46,068 nt of DNA from JAZLJD01 sp045617725 (GCA_045617725.1 JAZLJD010000016.1:1-46068), one strand, 5' to 3'; positions 24,587-34,192 are shown, counted from the stretch's first letter. Numbers and translations: made by a program. The notes: generated by a model not told the origin, from the sequence alone.

Positions 24587-25321
24587 TTACTTTGTAATCA
24601 ATTCTCTGTATTCTTCCTTTAACAGTCCGAAACGATTCACAACCGTCATGGACAAAACTTCCATGGCATCCAAAATGCCTGCGGGCAATTTGAAGTTCTT
24701 CTTTATCATGGAAAGCTCGGTACAGCCCAAAATGGAAACCTCGGCACCCTGCTCCTTAAGGGACATGGCAACCGCCTCAAACAGTTCGAAACGAATCGGG
24801 CGACCGGCCTTGACATCCTCGTAGATTAAGTCCATGACCATCTTCTGATGATATGCATCGGGAAGAACGGCCTCCATGGAGTTCTTCTTAAGTTCCGCCT
24901 GGAACAGACCGCTCTGCACGGTTCCGTCCGTAGCCATGATGCCCACCTTATTGATACCGCGTACCTTAAGATAAGCTACCGTCTCTCTTATGATGTGTTC
25001 CACCCGCATGCCCAGGTATTCTTCCAGTTCATCGTGGAAATAGTGCGCCGTAATGCAGGGAATTGCAAGACATGTTGCTCCGGCATCCCTTAAAAAAGCG
25101 CCGGTTTCCTCGATGTACGGCAACGGGGATTCCGTACTGTTTCCTAATATATGCTTTGTGCGATCCGGCACATCGGGGTAGTTGCACACGAGCATGCGTA
25201 TGTGTTCCTGATCGGTCGCCGCATCCGTCATGGAAATGATGAGTTCCATGAAATACGCGGTCGCCATCGGTCCCAAGCCGCCGATAATGCCAAGCATCGG
25301 AGTATTGCTGTTCTTTTTCAC
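24587..25321 (-). CDS. Aspartate/glutamate-racemase-family amino-acid racemase
   Basis: 244 residues. N-terminal LGIIGGLGPMAT is the family hallmark. Both catalytic cysteines are present: Cys89 in IPCITAH and Cys200 in LGCTEL. The residue after Cys89 is Ile where Asn is usual (PCNTAH), which may shift substrate preference. Relatives include aspartate racemase and the broad-range YgeA/RacX enzymes; it is not a MurI-type essential glutamate racemase by context. Its place directly before the adenylation gene suggests that it supplies a D-amino acid for surface attachment. Confidence 0.88.
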   Translation of the reverse strand: MKKNSNTPMLGIIGGLGPMATAYFMELIISMTDAATDQEHIRMLVCNYPDVPDRTKHILGNSTESPLPYIEETGAFLRDAGATCLAIPCITAHYFHDELEEYLGMRVEHIIRETVAYLKVRGINKVGIMATDGTVQSGLFQAELKKNSMEAVLPDAYHQKMVMDLIYEDVKAGRPIRFELFEAVAMSLKEQGAEVSILGCTELSMIKKNFKLPAGILDAMEVLSMTVVNRFGLLKEEYRELITK

Positions 25322-25339
25322 ATAAGCCTCCGCTAAAAA

Positions 25340-26959
25340 CTAATTGATTGCAGGATACAGAGCCGGGTCATATTTATGAGAATTCTTATGGCCGTCCGAG
25401 TATTCCTTAAGCTGGGCATCCGTCCAGCAGAAGAATTTTGTTTTGTCCTTACGGGGTGTTGTATCAAAGTGGTACCAGCCCTCGCCGTAATCCACAAGAT
25501 TCCAGTAATGGGAGCTCGCCCCTTCTATATAAACTTTCTTAATGTCGACATTCGGGATTCCTGCCCGTGTCAGCAGATATTTCGTACTCATGGCAAAAAC
25601 GAAACAGTCGCCCTGATGGTCTTTAAGGCCTTCGTAGGCTGCCTTAATCTGATCGTTCTTCTCGGAATGACTAATGTATCCGATATGGCTCTGAACCCAC
25701 TTGTAAATGGCATCCAGCTGCTCATAAACCGTCATATCCTCCGTCAGAATATCCGCAAGGATTTCGTCCGCCAGTGCATAGACATCCTCTTCGGTGTACT
25801 CCTGCGCCGCTACATTTAAGTATGCAGCCACCTGATTCGTATTGCCGGCGGCATCGGTTGCACTGTAGTATACCCAGTAGGTTCCGGGGGTCGTTAAATC
25901 CACCTTCGAATTGTCTACCGTAAGATCTACATGCTCATCCACATTGTCCGTAACGACGACTCCTCTTTTATAGGAAACACTCTCGCCCAGGTAGATGTAG
26001 ATGTCGTGTACACCGCTTATAACAGGTGCGATATGATCCGGCTCCAGGATTGCTTTCGTTTCCATTCTGGTCTCATTGCCGTATACATCGGTCGCAACAA
26101 CCGTATATGCAAATTCCTGCTTTGTGCTAAGGTCGGAAAGGTCTCTCGTATTCTCGGGAAGGCTTGACTCACCGGTTACTTCATAGGCGGAATAGTCAAA
26201 TACGGAAAGGACAAAATCCATGGGGTCTATCTTCTGGCCATAGCAGAAGGTTTCGGATTCCTTGACGGACAACGTCGGGGCAATCTTGTCATCCACGGAG
26301 AGATATACCTTGTAATTCCTGCCCTCAAAGCAGATTTCCAGTTCGTAATCCCCGACTTTGGTATTGTCAATGGTCGAGAGATCGGTCACGTAGGAACAGC
26401 TTCCGTCTGTAAGCAGGTAGTCGGTGGCTTTCGGAATTGCATCCCCCGTATTAATCTTACATTCCATGCGGAACGGGCGCATGATGAGCGTACCCATAAA
26501 GAGGGCCTCATTGCCGCCTTCGTCCACGGCACGCAGCATAAGCTCCTGCGCATCGCAACTGTTCACATCGGGCATCGTTATGAATTCGTAGGTGACGGAG
26601 GTTTCATCCTTACATTCCCTGATAAACATCTCGGGGTATACGGGACCGCCCAGACCGTTTTCGGCCTCCTTGGTAACAATGACGGGAGCTACCGTATCCT
26701 TTACCGTAAGAAGCGAGGTATATTCCTTGCCGTTAAGTAAAAGGGTTACCTCTCTCTCTCCGACCGAATGAACATCCGGCTCTTCCTTAAAGGTTGCTTC
26801 ACTTCCGCCAAACCGGAAGAACTTCGAAGCGGTCAGCTCCGTTCCGGCTTCCACCGTCATGCTATGTACGAGCCTTCGGCTCTTCATGCCGAAGAACGCG
26901 ATGACTCCGATTAAAACAAGCGCTATAAATACTATACAAGTTCTGGCTTTTCTGCTCAT
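25340..26959 (-). CDS. Exported transglutaminase-like protein with Ig-like/DUF5011 repeats
   Basis: 539 residues. N-terminal anchor or signal (CIVFIALVLIGVIAFFGM), then several beta-rich repeats (KEYTSLLTVKDTVAPVIV, VYLSVDDKIAPTLSV, IAPVISGVHDIYIYLG with VTDNVDEHVDL and GTYWVYYSATDAAGN, the DUF5011 pattern), and a C-terminal transglutaminase-like domain with Cys in HQGDCFVFA, His in SSHYWNLV and Asp in YHFDTTP. The triad is intact. Such proteins act as surface proteases or cross-linkers, or bind glycans. First gene of the operon, behind its own promoter. Confidence 0.86.
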   Translation of the reverse strand: MSRKARTCIVFIALVLIGVIAFFGMKSRRLVHSMTVEAGTELTASKFFRFGGSEATFKEEPDVHSVGEREVTLLLNGKEYTSLLTVKDTVAPVIVTKEAENGLGGPVYPEMFIRECKDETSVTYEFITMPDVNSCDAQELMLRAVDEGGNEALFMGTLIMRPFRMECKINTGDAIPKATDYLLTDGSCSYVTDLSTIDNTKVGDYELEICFEGRNYKVYLSVDDKIAPTLSVKESETFCYGQKIDPMDFVLSVFDYSAYEVTGESSLPENTRDLSDLSTKQEFAYTVVATDVYGNETRMETKAILEPDHIAPVISGVHDIYIYLGESVSYKRGVVVTDNVDEHVDLTVDNSKVDLTTPGTYWVYYSATDAAGNTNQVAAYLNVAAQEYTEEDVYALADEILADILTEDMTVYEQLDAIYKWVQSHIGYISHSEKNDQIKAAYEGLKDHQGDCFVFAMSTKYLLTRAGIPNVDIKKVYIEGASSHYWNLVDYGEGWYHFDTTPRKDKTKFFCWTDAQLKEYSDGHKNSHKYDPALYPAIN

Positions 26960-27002
26960 TTCCTAACTAATCCTGCCTCTTTCAAAAAACGCACCATTCC
27001 GA

Positions 27003-27031
27003 ATTATAATTCCCTGCGAACCATAATTCAA
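27003..27031 (-). promoter_or_regulatory. Promoter of the dlt-like operon
   Basis: TTGAAT (27026-27031), 17 nt, TATAAT (27003-27008) on the minus strand, 44 bp before the transglutaminase-like gene. It separates this operon from the DUF5717 operon that ends at 27049. Confidence 0.75.
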
Positions 27032-27048
27032 GACTCGCCTTGGGAACA

Positions 27049-28245
27049 CTAGACCGTTTTCCGTTCATACTCGGCAACGATATCCAGAATCTTTTTGGTG
27101 TATTCGGGATAAAGAGAAACCAGCTCCTTTATTTCATTCTGCGCAGTTGTGGCAATGTCGGAATTGTACTCCATCTGACTGCGTAGTTTTTGGCGACGAA
27201 TGATAAGTCCATGGCGAATTTCCACCATTTCTTTACTGTCATAGAGGGCCTCGGCCTGGTGAATCCAGACGTTCGGGTCCTGAATGCGGTACCTGCGAAG
27301 GGTGCGTACCAGAAGATTATAGTAATATTCCAGGTCGCTTTTGGCCTTCTCGATTTTGGCACGGTCCTCTTTTTCAAGGCCGTACTGCTCCCAAAGATAA
27401 TCGAGGGCGTCCGCACTCTCCACCTGCAGCTTCATCTTGTAGTATTCAAGAAGATTCGTATTGTTGACAAGACGGATTTTGACCGTGTTCTGAAGCTGAA
27501 TCAGACGGTTGTGTGCATTGTCCGCCTTCTCAAGCTCGTCGGTCATCATATTATGACGCACGATGGACAGGGCCATGGATAATGCAGCCATCAGTGCCAG
27601 AACGAGGTATCCGAACCGCGCATTTATATCAAAAACAAGCTGCAGCACCACCAAAATCACCATACAGATTACAAGGGCGCCAAAAACTATAAAGAAAACG
27701 CCTTTCAGATTGCCAAGTCCCGCTTCCAACTCCTCGCGGCGGATTTGGTATGCCTGTTTGTCTTTTTCAAGGCGCTTCATGTCCTGCTTAATAAGTACCT
27801 GGTATTCCTCCGCTTCACGAAGTTTTTTGGACGCCTCCGGCATCTCGTCCTCAAGGCGCTCCATTTTTTGATACTCAGCCTCCGTCATGCGTGACTTCTG
27901 GCCCTTAAGTTCCTTACGCTCCTGCTCAAGGCGGGTAATACGGCGACCGGTTTCGGCCAGTTCCGTAAGAACCTCGGCCGGAAGTGCCTCGATTTCCTCC
28001 ATATCGGTGAGATACGCGGTAACAAGGCTGTACTCGTAGCCCAATAGCTCAAGCTCCTTGTCCGCTTCCGCCATCTGCTCCAGAAAATAACGGACATAAC
28101 GTTCACGCTTCTCATCATCGTGGATATCCACGCCGGATAAATAAGGCCTGCTGCCGGAATCGGTAAAGGAGGTTTCCTCATTCAGTTCTTCAATTATTTC
28201 GTCTTCTTCCCGATTGCGGTGAAAAAGATTCCTAAGAAATCCCAT
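27049..28245 (-). CDS. Coiled-coil protein with two central membrane helices
   Basis: 398 residues. An acidic N-terminus (REEDEIIEELNEETS), then a long Glu/Lys/Arg coiled coil (about 60-180, e.g. EVLTELAETGRRITRLEQER), two adjacent membrane helices (FFIVFGALVICMVILVVLQLV and FGYLVLALMAALSMALSIV) and a second coiled region to the end. Both coiled parts should face the same side. The start at 28245 has AAGGAG 6 nt upstream. Last gene of the four-gene operon, 13 bp after the TPR-like gene. No family recognised; a membrane anchor for the complex formed by the upstream products is a guess. Confidence 0.78.
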   Translation of the reverse strand: MGFLRNLFHRNREEDEIIEELNEETSFTDSGSRPYLSGVDIHDDEKRERYVRYFLEQMAEADKELELLGYEYSLVTAYLTDMEEIEALPAEVLTELAETGRRITRLEQERKELKGQKSRMTEAEYQKMERLEDEMPEASKKLREAEEYQVLIKQDMKRLEKDKQAYQIRREELEAGLGNLKGVFFIVFGALVICMVILVVLQLVFDINARFGYLVLALMAALSMALSIVRHNMMTDELEKADNAHNRLIQLQNTVKIRLVNNTNLLEYYKMKLQVESADALDYLWEQYGLEKEDRAKIEKAKSDLEYYYNLLVRTLRRYRIQDPNVWIHQAEALYDSKEMVEIRHGLIIRRQKLRSQMEYNSDIATTAQNEIKELVSLYPEYTKKILDIVAEYERKTV

Positions 28246-28258
28246 TACTAACTCCTTA

Positions 28259-29128
28259 TCAGCCTTCCGTGAAAGCTGCCCGATACTCATCTTTCCATTC
28301 AATGTTCATTTCGCGAAGGCGCCTTATTACTTCCACGCTTCCGCCCTTCGTCCTGCAATCATGCAGTTCCGCACTGGTGATATATTCCGGAGATTCCTTA
28401 TACTCCTCCATCAGCTTCTCAAGCTCCTCGTTTACAACGACGGAATCAGCGTAAAGCTCCTGGTGCTCTCCGATAAAAAGCAGGAAATCCTGTTCTCCGA
28501 GTCCCAGTCTCTGTGCTACCAGATACTGTCTTAAGCTCTCTAAGGAACCGCTCAGTCTGTAAGCTCTTCCGAACATACGGGCCGCCTGTGCATAATCGGC
28601 TTTATATGCCAGGATAACGCCCAGGTTATGGTAGATTTTGGCCTGATTCTCACCGTCCGTCATCTCCTCGCTTTCCAAAAGCCGCATGTATTCTTCAAAA
28701 GCCTGATGATACCTGCCGTCTCTGACTGCGTACGCCGCACGGAGCATCTTGCGTTCAAAGTCACTGACGCCGGAATTCTCCTTAAGGAAACGTTCCAGGT
28801 CCTGCACTCTCTCGTGACTTATATACCTCACATAGTCAAGAAGCGTCGTCACGAAACGGCACAGGCAGTTCTGCTCCATCATCGGAGTGCGTATTTTGGA
28901 AGACATGCCCAGCTTGTAGATTCGTCTGAGCTCATCCGCAAGATCATTAAGCCCGCATTCCCGGCCTATCCATTCAATCAGTTCCGGTTCGATGAAGGAC
29001 GGCTCAATGATATGGATATTCTCACACAAATAATAGCAAACCTCTTCTATACTGAAGAAACGTATGCGTGCTGTCTGTGAACTGTATGGAGTTTCTGCAT
29101 ACTTGCCTACGCACTGAGTTACTCGCAC
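28259..29128 (-). CDS. TPR-like protein of the DUF5716/DUF5717 operon
   Basis: 289 residues, soluble. The N-terminal segment SSQTARIRFFSIEEVCYYLCENI is followed by helices, including a TPR pair around residues 130-195 (YHQAFEEYMRLLESEEM, AKIYHNLGVILAYKADYAQAARMFGRAYRLSG). The start codon is GTG, with AAGGAGA 7 nt upstream, and lies inside the preceding gene (10 bp overlap), so translation is coupled to the Hsp70-like gene. Function unknown. Confidence 0.8.
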   Translation of the reverse strand: MRVTQCVGKYAETPYSSQTARIRFFSIEEVCYYLCENIHIIEPSFIEPELIEWIGRECGLNDLADELRRIYKLGMSSKIRTPMMEQNCLCRFVTTLLDYVRYISHERVQDLERFLKENSGVSDFERKMLRAAYAVRDGRYHQAFEEYMRLLESEEMTDGENQAKIYHNLGVILAYKADYAQAARMFGRAYRLSGSLESLRQYLVAQRLGLGEQDFLLFIGEHQELYADSVVVNEELEKLMEEYKESPEYITSAELHDCRTKGGSVEVIRRLREMNIEWKDEYRAAFTEG

Positions 29129-30444
29129 AAGTCTATCTCCTTAACCCAAATCTTGCCGGATGACGGGAATATCTCGCCAAATCCCATATCTGTTACCGTG
29201 ATCTTCACCTTCACAGGGGATAACGGTTCTATATGCATATGAATTCGATTCGTCTTTGTGGTTCGAACCGAATATTCCTCAAGGGAAACCTTCTGTTGCT
29301 TAAGCTTGCCGCCGCTTATGGGCGTTATGATAAAGGTCAGTTCATTCCCGCCTTCCAATAAAAGCTCCACATCCTTGCCGGTTTCATACCAGTTCACACC
29401 GGCATCCAGCAGCGCCATGTAGGCTTCCGAGCCCTTACGCAATACATGCATTCCGAGGTTCGAACGTATCTTGTCGCCACCCAGGTAAACATAGTCCTTA
29501 TGAATGGCCTCCGGCTCCACACGATCCATCGCCGCATAAGCCGCTCCGTTTGAAAAAAGGTTATTTCCCTGATATACCTTTCGGTTCTGGCACAGGTAGT
29601 TGATACTGTTCTTGCTCCAGTCCGTGGAAAAGCCTCGTCCCAAAAGGTACACCGCATCCACGATATGTCCGTCCAGTTGCTCTTTGGCGATAGCCAAAAA
29701 GTCCTGATCGAGCTCCGCGGGGCTCTTTCTTATATCAAGGCGTCCTTCCTCGGCTTCCTCCTCCAAAATGACAAAGTTTTGATACAGTTTCTCACTCACC
29801 ATGGCAACCACAGGTCTTGTTCCGTGGTTCAGTGCCATACGGTAAGCCTTCACGCCTGCCTTTGTAAAATCAAACAGCAGCGTTTCATGTTCCCATAGCT
29901 TACTGTCCTGGTGCACCATGTAGCAGAAGAAGCTTTCGGCACAGGCGTTAAAAAGAACCTGCTCCTTCGGGAGTCCCAGGACCTCGATACAACGCGTGAG
30001 TGCATCCACCATGCCCTGGCTCAGTTGCTCTACCGTAATCATTACGGTCAGAATTCGGTCCTTGCGGATATAAGGGGGAAGGAGCGTGAAGCACCTCTTC
30101 ACAAACAGTGCCAGCAGGTCGGTTGCAAAGTATTCCTCGCCCTCAATGCTGACCTTCAAGCCTGCCTCGGCCTTCGATACCAGGTTCTTAATCAGAATTC
30201 CCTCGTGCTGCTGCGCCTTGGCGACCGCCGTGCGTCCGAAGTACCACTGATTGACCTCGTACCTTCTGCACAAAACGGTGGGAATCGCATAATCCTCATC
30301 GCCCACAGTCAGGCTTACGGTCACAGGCTTCTCACTGCCCTTCTCGAAGTATGAAATCTGGCTGTTTTCCTCCTTAAGGTCCAGTCCGATTACATACCGT
30401 TCCGCCATATTCTGTTTTTCATGGTCTTCCCTAAAAAATGCCAC
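29119..30444 (-). CDS. DUF5716-like protein with degenerate Hsp70/actin-type ATPase fold
   Basis: 441 residues. The layout follows DnaK: a first phosphate-like strand YVIGLDLKEENSQISYF (about 17-33), a PTVLC(R) segment as in Hsp70s, FGRTAVAKA, a second phosphate-like strand LLFDFTKAGVKAYRM (the usual DxGGGT is lost), an adenosine-like loop VYLLGRGFSTDW, and a beta-rich C-terminus (ELTFIITPISGG...IHMHIEPLSPVKVKITV) resembling a substrate-binding domain. Loss of the glycine-rich motif argues for weak or absent ATPase activity. Resembles what is annotated as DUF5716 in Lachnospiraceae. It overlaps the next gene and follows the 1199-residue gene by 18 bp. Confidence 0.78.
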   Translation of the reverse strand: MAFFREDHEKQNMAERYVIGLDLKEENSQISYFEKGSEKPVTVSLTVGDEDYAIPTVLCRRYEVNQWYFGRTAVAKAQQHEGILIKNLVSKAEAGLKVSIEGEEYFATDLLALFVKRCFTLLPPYIRKDRILTVMITVEQLSQGMVDALTRCIEVLGLPKEQVLFNACAESFFCYMVHQDSKLWEHETLLFDFTKAGVKAYRMALNHGTRPVVAMVSEKLYQNFVILEEEAEEGRLDIRKSPAELDQDFLAIAKEQLDGHIVDAVYLLGRGFSTDWSKNSINYLCQNRKVYQGNNLFSNGAAYAAMDRVEPEAIHKDYVYLGGDKIRSNLGMHVLRKGSEAYMALLDAGVNWYETGKDVELLLEGGNELTFIITPISGGKLKQQKVSLEEYSVRTTKTNRIHMHIEPLSPVKVKITVTDMGFGEIFPSSGKIWVKEIDLCE

Positions 30445-30462
30445 CGTAAAATCTCCGTTTTG

Positions 30463-33400
30463 TTAAATCGTATGGAACAGATTCCGTACCAGATACTTCT
30501 GTCTTAAGTACTCGTCCGTACATTCAAGGGCCGCATTGTAATCCTGCAGAGCCAGTCCGATGGACACATCGTTAATCTGGCCGAATACCGTATGGTTTTC
30601 TTCCTGCACCATTTCCTCACTGCGCAGCGAACCGCTTTCCACCAGCTGTTCCTCGCCCTCGCTTACTTCCGCGATGTAGTACTGCAGGCTTTCGCCAAAA
30701 AACAGGATGACGTCCTTTACATAGATTCCGGTGTAAACCATCGTCATCTCTTCCGTTTTGTACTCACCGCGCTTCTCGCCGTCCTGCTCAATCAGGTAGT
30801 GAATGTAGACCCTGTGAGCGGGGTTCGTCTTGTATTCGATATAGGTCTTCTCATTTCCGCGAACCATACTGGGGAATATATCCGCATAATTCGTAAGGAA
30901 CGGGAAGATGAAACGTTTTCTTTGGCAATAGCCGATAAGGTTCTTGATAATCGGATGATATTCCTTAATAAGCTCCTCACGGTTCTCGTCATAGTACTTC
31001 AGGATTGCGAACTTGCAGGGTTCCGGAAGGTCATGCTCCCTGCTTAAGCAGTCACGCATCTCCCCGATGAGGATCGGATCGATCAGCTCATCCTTTACAA
31101 AATACTGGAACGCATTCATGGCAAGGAACGCATCCGTAATATCCGAATCCGGATTCGGGCGCTTCTTGTACTCCTCAAACACAAGGGCACCGTCTCCCGT
31201 GAAGGCTCCCGAGAACATCATCTGTCTGAGCATGCCTTCCAGCACATAGGTCGGATCCACATAGCAGTTATGGGCCGCCCGCAGGAGCTTCTTGAGCTCC
31301 CTGATTCCGGTGTTATAGTAAGCCACCAGATACTTAATAATATGCTCATCAAACTTGCCGCGATTGTAACTGAATTCAGCCATCCGAAGCAGCATTTCCT
31401 CGTATGCATAATTGCTTCTTACGATAAGGTGGGACACAAGATGCATGAGGCATTTCTCATTCACCTCTTCCGGTCCGTAGATGCAAACCCATTCATACGC
31501 CTTGTCAAACATACCACGGTCCGTCATGTATTGAATAAACTCGGCACGTTCCTTAAAGTCCATTCCTTCGGGACGAAGTTCGGAAAGAAACCGGTCCAGA
31601 GGTTCGATGCGGTCGGTTCTGTAGTAATATTCAGCCAGCTTGCTGCGTACGGTTGACTTGTAGGAAGAAGAAATCTGCTGGGAATTCATGAGATACAGGA
31701 AACGTTCCACATTGCCTTCGTTGATTTCCACGTAATTCCGGCTCTCTTCACACAGATACACATTGAGACCTACGGAGTCCTTAACAAGCGGTGCCACAGC
31801 CTTGCAGTGCTTTCCGGGAAGGAGCAGTTTCTCAAGGTTAATGGGAATGGTATCCGCATACCGGTTTCCGTTTCCGTCCTGCAGAAGGATTCGATATTCC
31901 GCCGAATAAATGGGGAACATGGCTCTTCCGCCCTCAAGGCGATACACGTACTCGCGTGCGAATTTGTCCTGCACAAGGACAACTGCCTTGACATTCGGAT
32001 TCTCCACGGTCACTACGTGCATGAAAATGAGGGGCACAAACGCTGCGGCCGTTTCGGTATCAAGGAGTGACAGATCCAGTTTGTTTTTGTAAAGATACGC
32101 CAGATCCCTGTTGATGTGGCCCTTGCGGATTTCGCTCAAAAGGAACTGCTGTATCTCCTCTTCCGCACCGCGCTCGATTTCGGAATATTCCTCCGCATGC
32201 TGTTCCAGATACGCATACAAAAGTGCCTTTCTTTCAAAGGGCAGGTCGCAGTGGTAGGAAAAGTACATCAGTACCATTCTGGGAATCTCTCCGAGGTAAT
32301 CCGGCGAAATGCTCATCATGTAATATTCGTAAAGATTGGTAACGCGGACATTGTGCAGGATACCTTTTTCGTACCATTTGAAGGCCCTTGAATCGATGCA
32401 GTCCCCTGTAATAAGGTACGCAACCAGCACGCTCAGCACCTGGTCCGTTTCAATCATTTCGTAGCAGTGCATCAGGATAAAGGCAATCCGCTGGTTGTAC
32501 TGTTTCTCGCGTCCCGTAAGATACAAAATCTGATCGATCAAATCATCGCGCAGGATGTTACGCCTACAGGCAAAAAGCAATACATGTACCGTGAACTCAT
32601 CCAGCTCCGTCATAAGAAGCGGATTATTCAAAAAGACATTGTAAGCTTCTATCAGCATAATGGGGCTGTTGCAGCCCAGGTGGAACTGATTCTTGACCGC
32701 CAAAAGGCGTTTCTCGTCATTGCGTGCATATTCCTCCTTAAGGTAAAGAAGGAACCAGCAGATTCTCCAGTCTCCGGGATTCCGGCGTAAGAGATGTTCC
32801 ACTTCAAGGGAAACCTGATTTACGTATTCTTCGTCCCGGTTGGAAAGCGTCGTCAGATAGTAGAAATACGCTTTTTCGGAATCTGACATTTCTATGTCGC
32901 CGCGTTTATAAAGGTCATCGATACGGCCCAGTAACCATTTGGCCTCATTGGTACGCTCCTGCGTCAGAAGCAGCTGCGTTCTGTACATAAGAGCAACCGT
33001 ATCTTCACTGTCTATTTCAAGCATGGCATCGATCAGCTTCTCAGAGCCTGCTACCCAATCAGCCAAGCTTAGCAGCTTACTTCGGAAGCGGACAAAAAGG
33101 TCAACCAGCTCAAACAGAAGCTGTCGTCTTTCGCGCCCCTTACGATACTCGGAGGATTCGTACTGCTGATGTACCATCACCGTATAAACCAGCGTGGTGT
33201 AAGGATTGGAAAGAATGATTCTTCCGAGATTGTTGCCGCCATGCAGCTTGGAAGGATCCACAAAATACCGAAGTGTATGCAGATTGCCCAAGAACTCAAG
33301 ATCCGTCAGAACGTTGCGTTCCGTGGACAAAAACTCACCGTCGCAGGTCACATCAAGATGCGTGTATCCCCAGCCGTTTCGATTCACACGGATGGTGCCG

Positions 33401-34062
33401 CGAATCGTTTCCATCACGCCCGAATACTCGCAGCCCTCCTCCTCAAAGGAGAACTCCACGCCGCTCTTTTTGTTGATGGCGATTAAAAACTCTTCCATAT
33501 TCTGTTCGTTCGTGCCGTCCTGGAAGGAATTCACGCCGGTAAGACCGCGATAAAGAGAAAGGAACTGCTGATCGTTTCCCGTCAAAACGGAAGGGAACGA
33601 AGGAGAATAGAACACATTCATGGCTTCCAGCCAGTTCACTTTGGCAAGATTCGCAAAGTGGAACAGATTTCGGATATTGCCGACCGTGGTCACCATCTCA
33701 TTTCTCGAAACGGTTACCACGTAGGGGATGCAGTACTCGCCCCTTGACGAAACCACATGGATGTTGCCTTTCGTCACATCGCCTTCCGAGAGTCCGGTTG
33801 CATCAAAGGCATACTGTACCTCGGCCGCGTTACGGTCCTCTTCGGCCTCCAGAATGAAATGATCCGGGCCGATGGACATACGGGTTCCGGAGACAAAAAG
33901 AAATACCTCCGTCTCGACATTCTGCGGTCCCGTGACAATAAAACTACCGGTCAGACTGCCCTTCAGTCCCACCGTAAGTTCCAGACGCTGCACGGAAAAA
34001 GCAAGCGTTCCGTAGTCGTATTCAAATTGCCCCTTCAGCATTTTGGAGATGTTGTAATTCAA
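30463..34062 (-). CDS. DUF5717-like giant solenoid protein
   Basis: 1199 residues, no signal peptide or membrane helix. The N-terminal 110 residues are beta-rich (ISKMLKGQFEYDYGTLAFSV then LKGSLTGSFIVTG), followed by a very long helical solenoid (about 320-1050), e.g. ERTNEAKWLLGRIDDLYKRG and FDKAYEWVCIYGPEEVNEK, and a beta-rich C-terminus (VYIHYLIEQDGEKRGEYKTE, EMTMVYTGIYVKDVILFF). The start is apparently TTG (34060-34062) with a loose GGGATGG site; the next in-frame ATG is seven codons on without a site. It leads the four-gene operon, divergent from the aminotransferase. I recognise only the DUF-level family. Confidence 0.8.
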   Translation of the reverse strand: MNYNISKMLKGQFEYDYGTLAFSVQRLELTVGLKGSLTGSFIVTGPQNVETEVFLFVSGTRMSIGPDHFILEAEEDRNAAEVQYAFDATGLSEGDVTKGNIHVVSSRGEYCIPYVVTVSRNEMVTTVGNIRNLFHFANLAKVNWLEAMNVFYSPSFPSVLTGNDQQFLSLYRGLTGVNSFQDGTNEQNMEEFLIAINKKSGVEFSFEEEGCEYSGVMETIRGTIRVNRNGWGYTHLDVTCDGEFLSTERNVLTDLEFLGNLHTLRYFVDPSKLHGGNNLGRIILSNPYTTLVYTVMVHQQYESSEYRKGRERRQLLFELVDLFVRFRSKLLSLADWVAGSEKLIDAMLEIDSEDTVALMYRTQLLLTQERTNEAKWLLGRIDDLYKRGDIEMSDSEKAYFYYLTTLSNRDEEYVNQVSLEVEHLLRRNPGDWRICWFLLYLKEEYARNDEKRLLAVKNQFHLGCNSPIMLIEAYNVFLNNPLLMTELDEFTVHVLLFACRRNILRDDLIDQILYLTGREKQYNQRIAFILMHCYEMIETDQVLSVLVAYLITGDCIDSRAFKWYEKGILHNVRVTNLYEYYMMSISPDYLGEIPRMVLMYFSYHCDLPFERKALLYAYLEQHAEEYSEIERGAEEEIQQFLLSEIRKGHINRDLAYLYKNKLDLSLLDTETAAAFVPLIFMHVVTVENPNVKAVVLVQDKFAREYVYRLEGGRAMFPIYSAEYRILLQDGNGNRYADTIPINLEKLLLPGKHCKAVAPLVKDSVGLNVYLCEESRNYVEINEGNVERFLYLMNSQQISSSYKSTVRSKLAEYYYRTDRIEPLDRFLSELRPEGMDFKERAEFIQYMTDRGMFDKAYEWVCIYGPEEVNEKCLMHLVSHLIVRSNYAYEEMLLRMAEFSYNRGKFDEHIIKYLVAYYNTGIRELKKLLRAAHNCYVDPTYVLEGMLRQMMFSGAFTGDGALVFEEYKKRPNPDSDITDAFLAMNAFQYFVKDELIDPILIGEMRDCLSREHDLPEPCKFAILKYYDENREELIKEYHPIIKNLIGYCQRKRFIFPFLTNYADIFPSMVRGNEKTYIEYKTNPAHRVYIHYLIEQDGEKRGEYKTEEMTMVYTGIYVKDVILFFGESLQYYIAEVSEGEEQLVESGSLRSEEMVQEENHTVFGQINDVSIGLALQDYNAALECTDEYLRQKYLVRNLFHTI

Positions 34063-34095
34063 GGTTCTACCATCCCTGTATATCTTAACTTATTA

Positions 34096-34138
34096 TTGCT
34101 TTTTACTTGGAAAAATTTATAATGGGTATATTAACCCA
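34096..34138 (+). promoter_or_regulatory. Promoter of the CobD-like gene with adjoining dyad
   Basis: TTGCTT (34096-34101), 16 nt, TATAAT (34118-34123). The dyad TGGGT-N6-ACCCA (34123-34138) covers the likely transcription start and may be an operator. The DUF5717 operon must start on the other strand of this same 130 bp region; I could not fix its boxes. Confidence 0.65.
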
Positions 34139-34192
34139 ATATGAAAAATTATATCATTATTCACTGTCATAAAGCAATGTCAGGAGCCTAAT

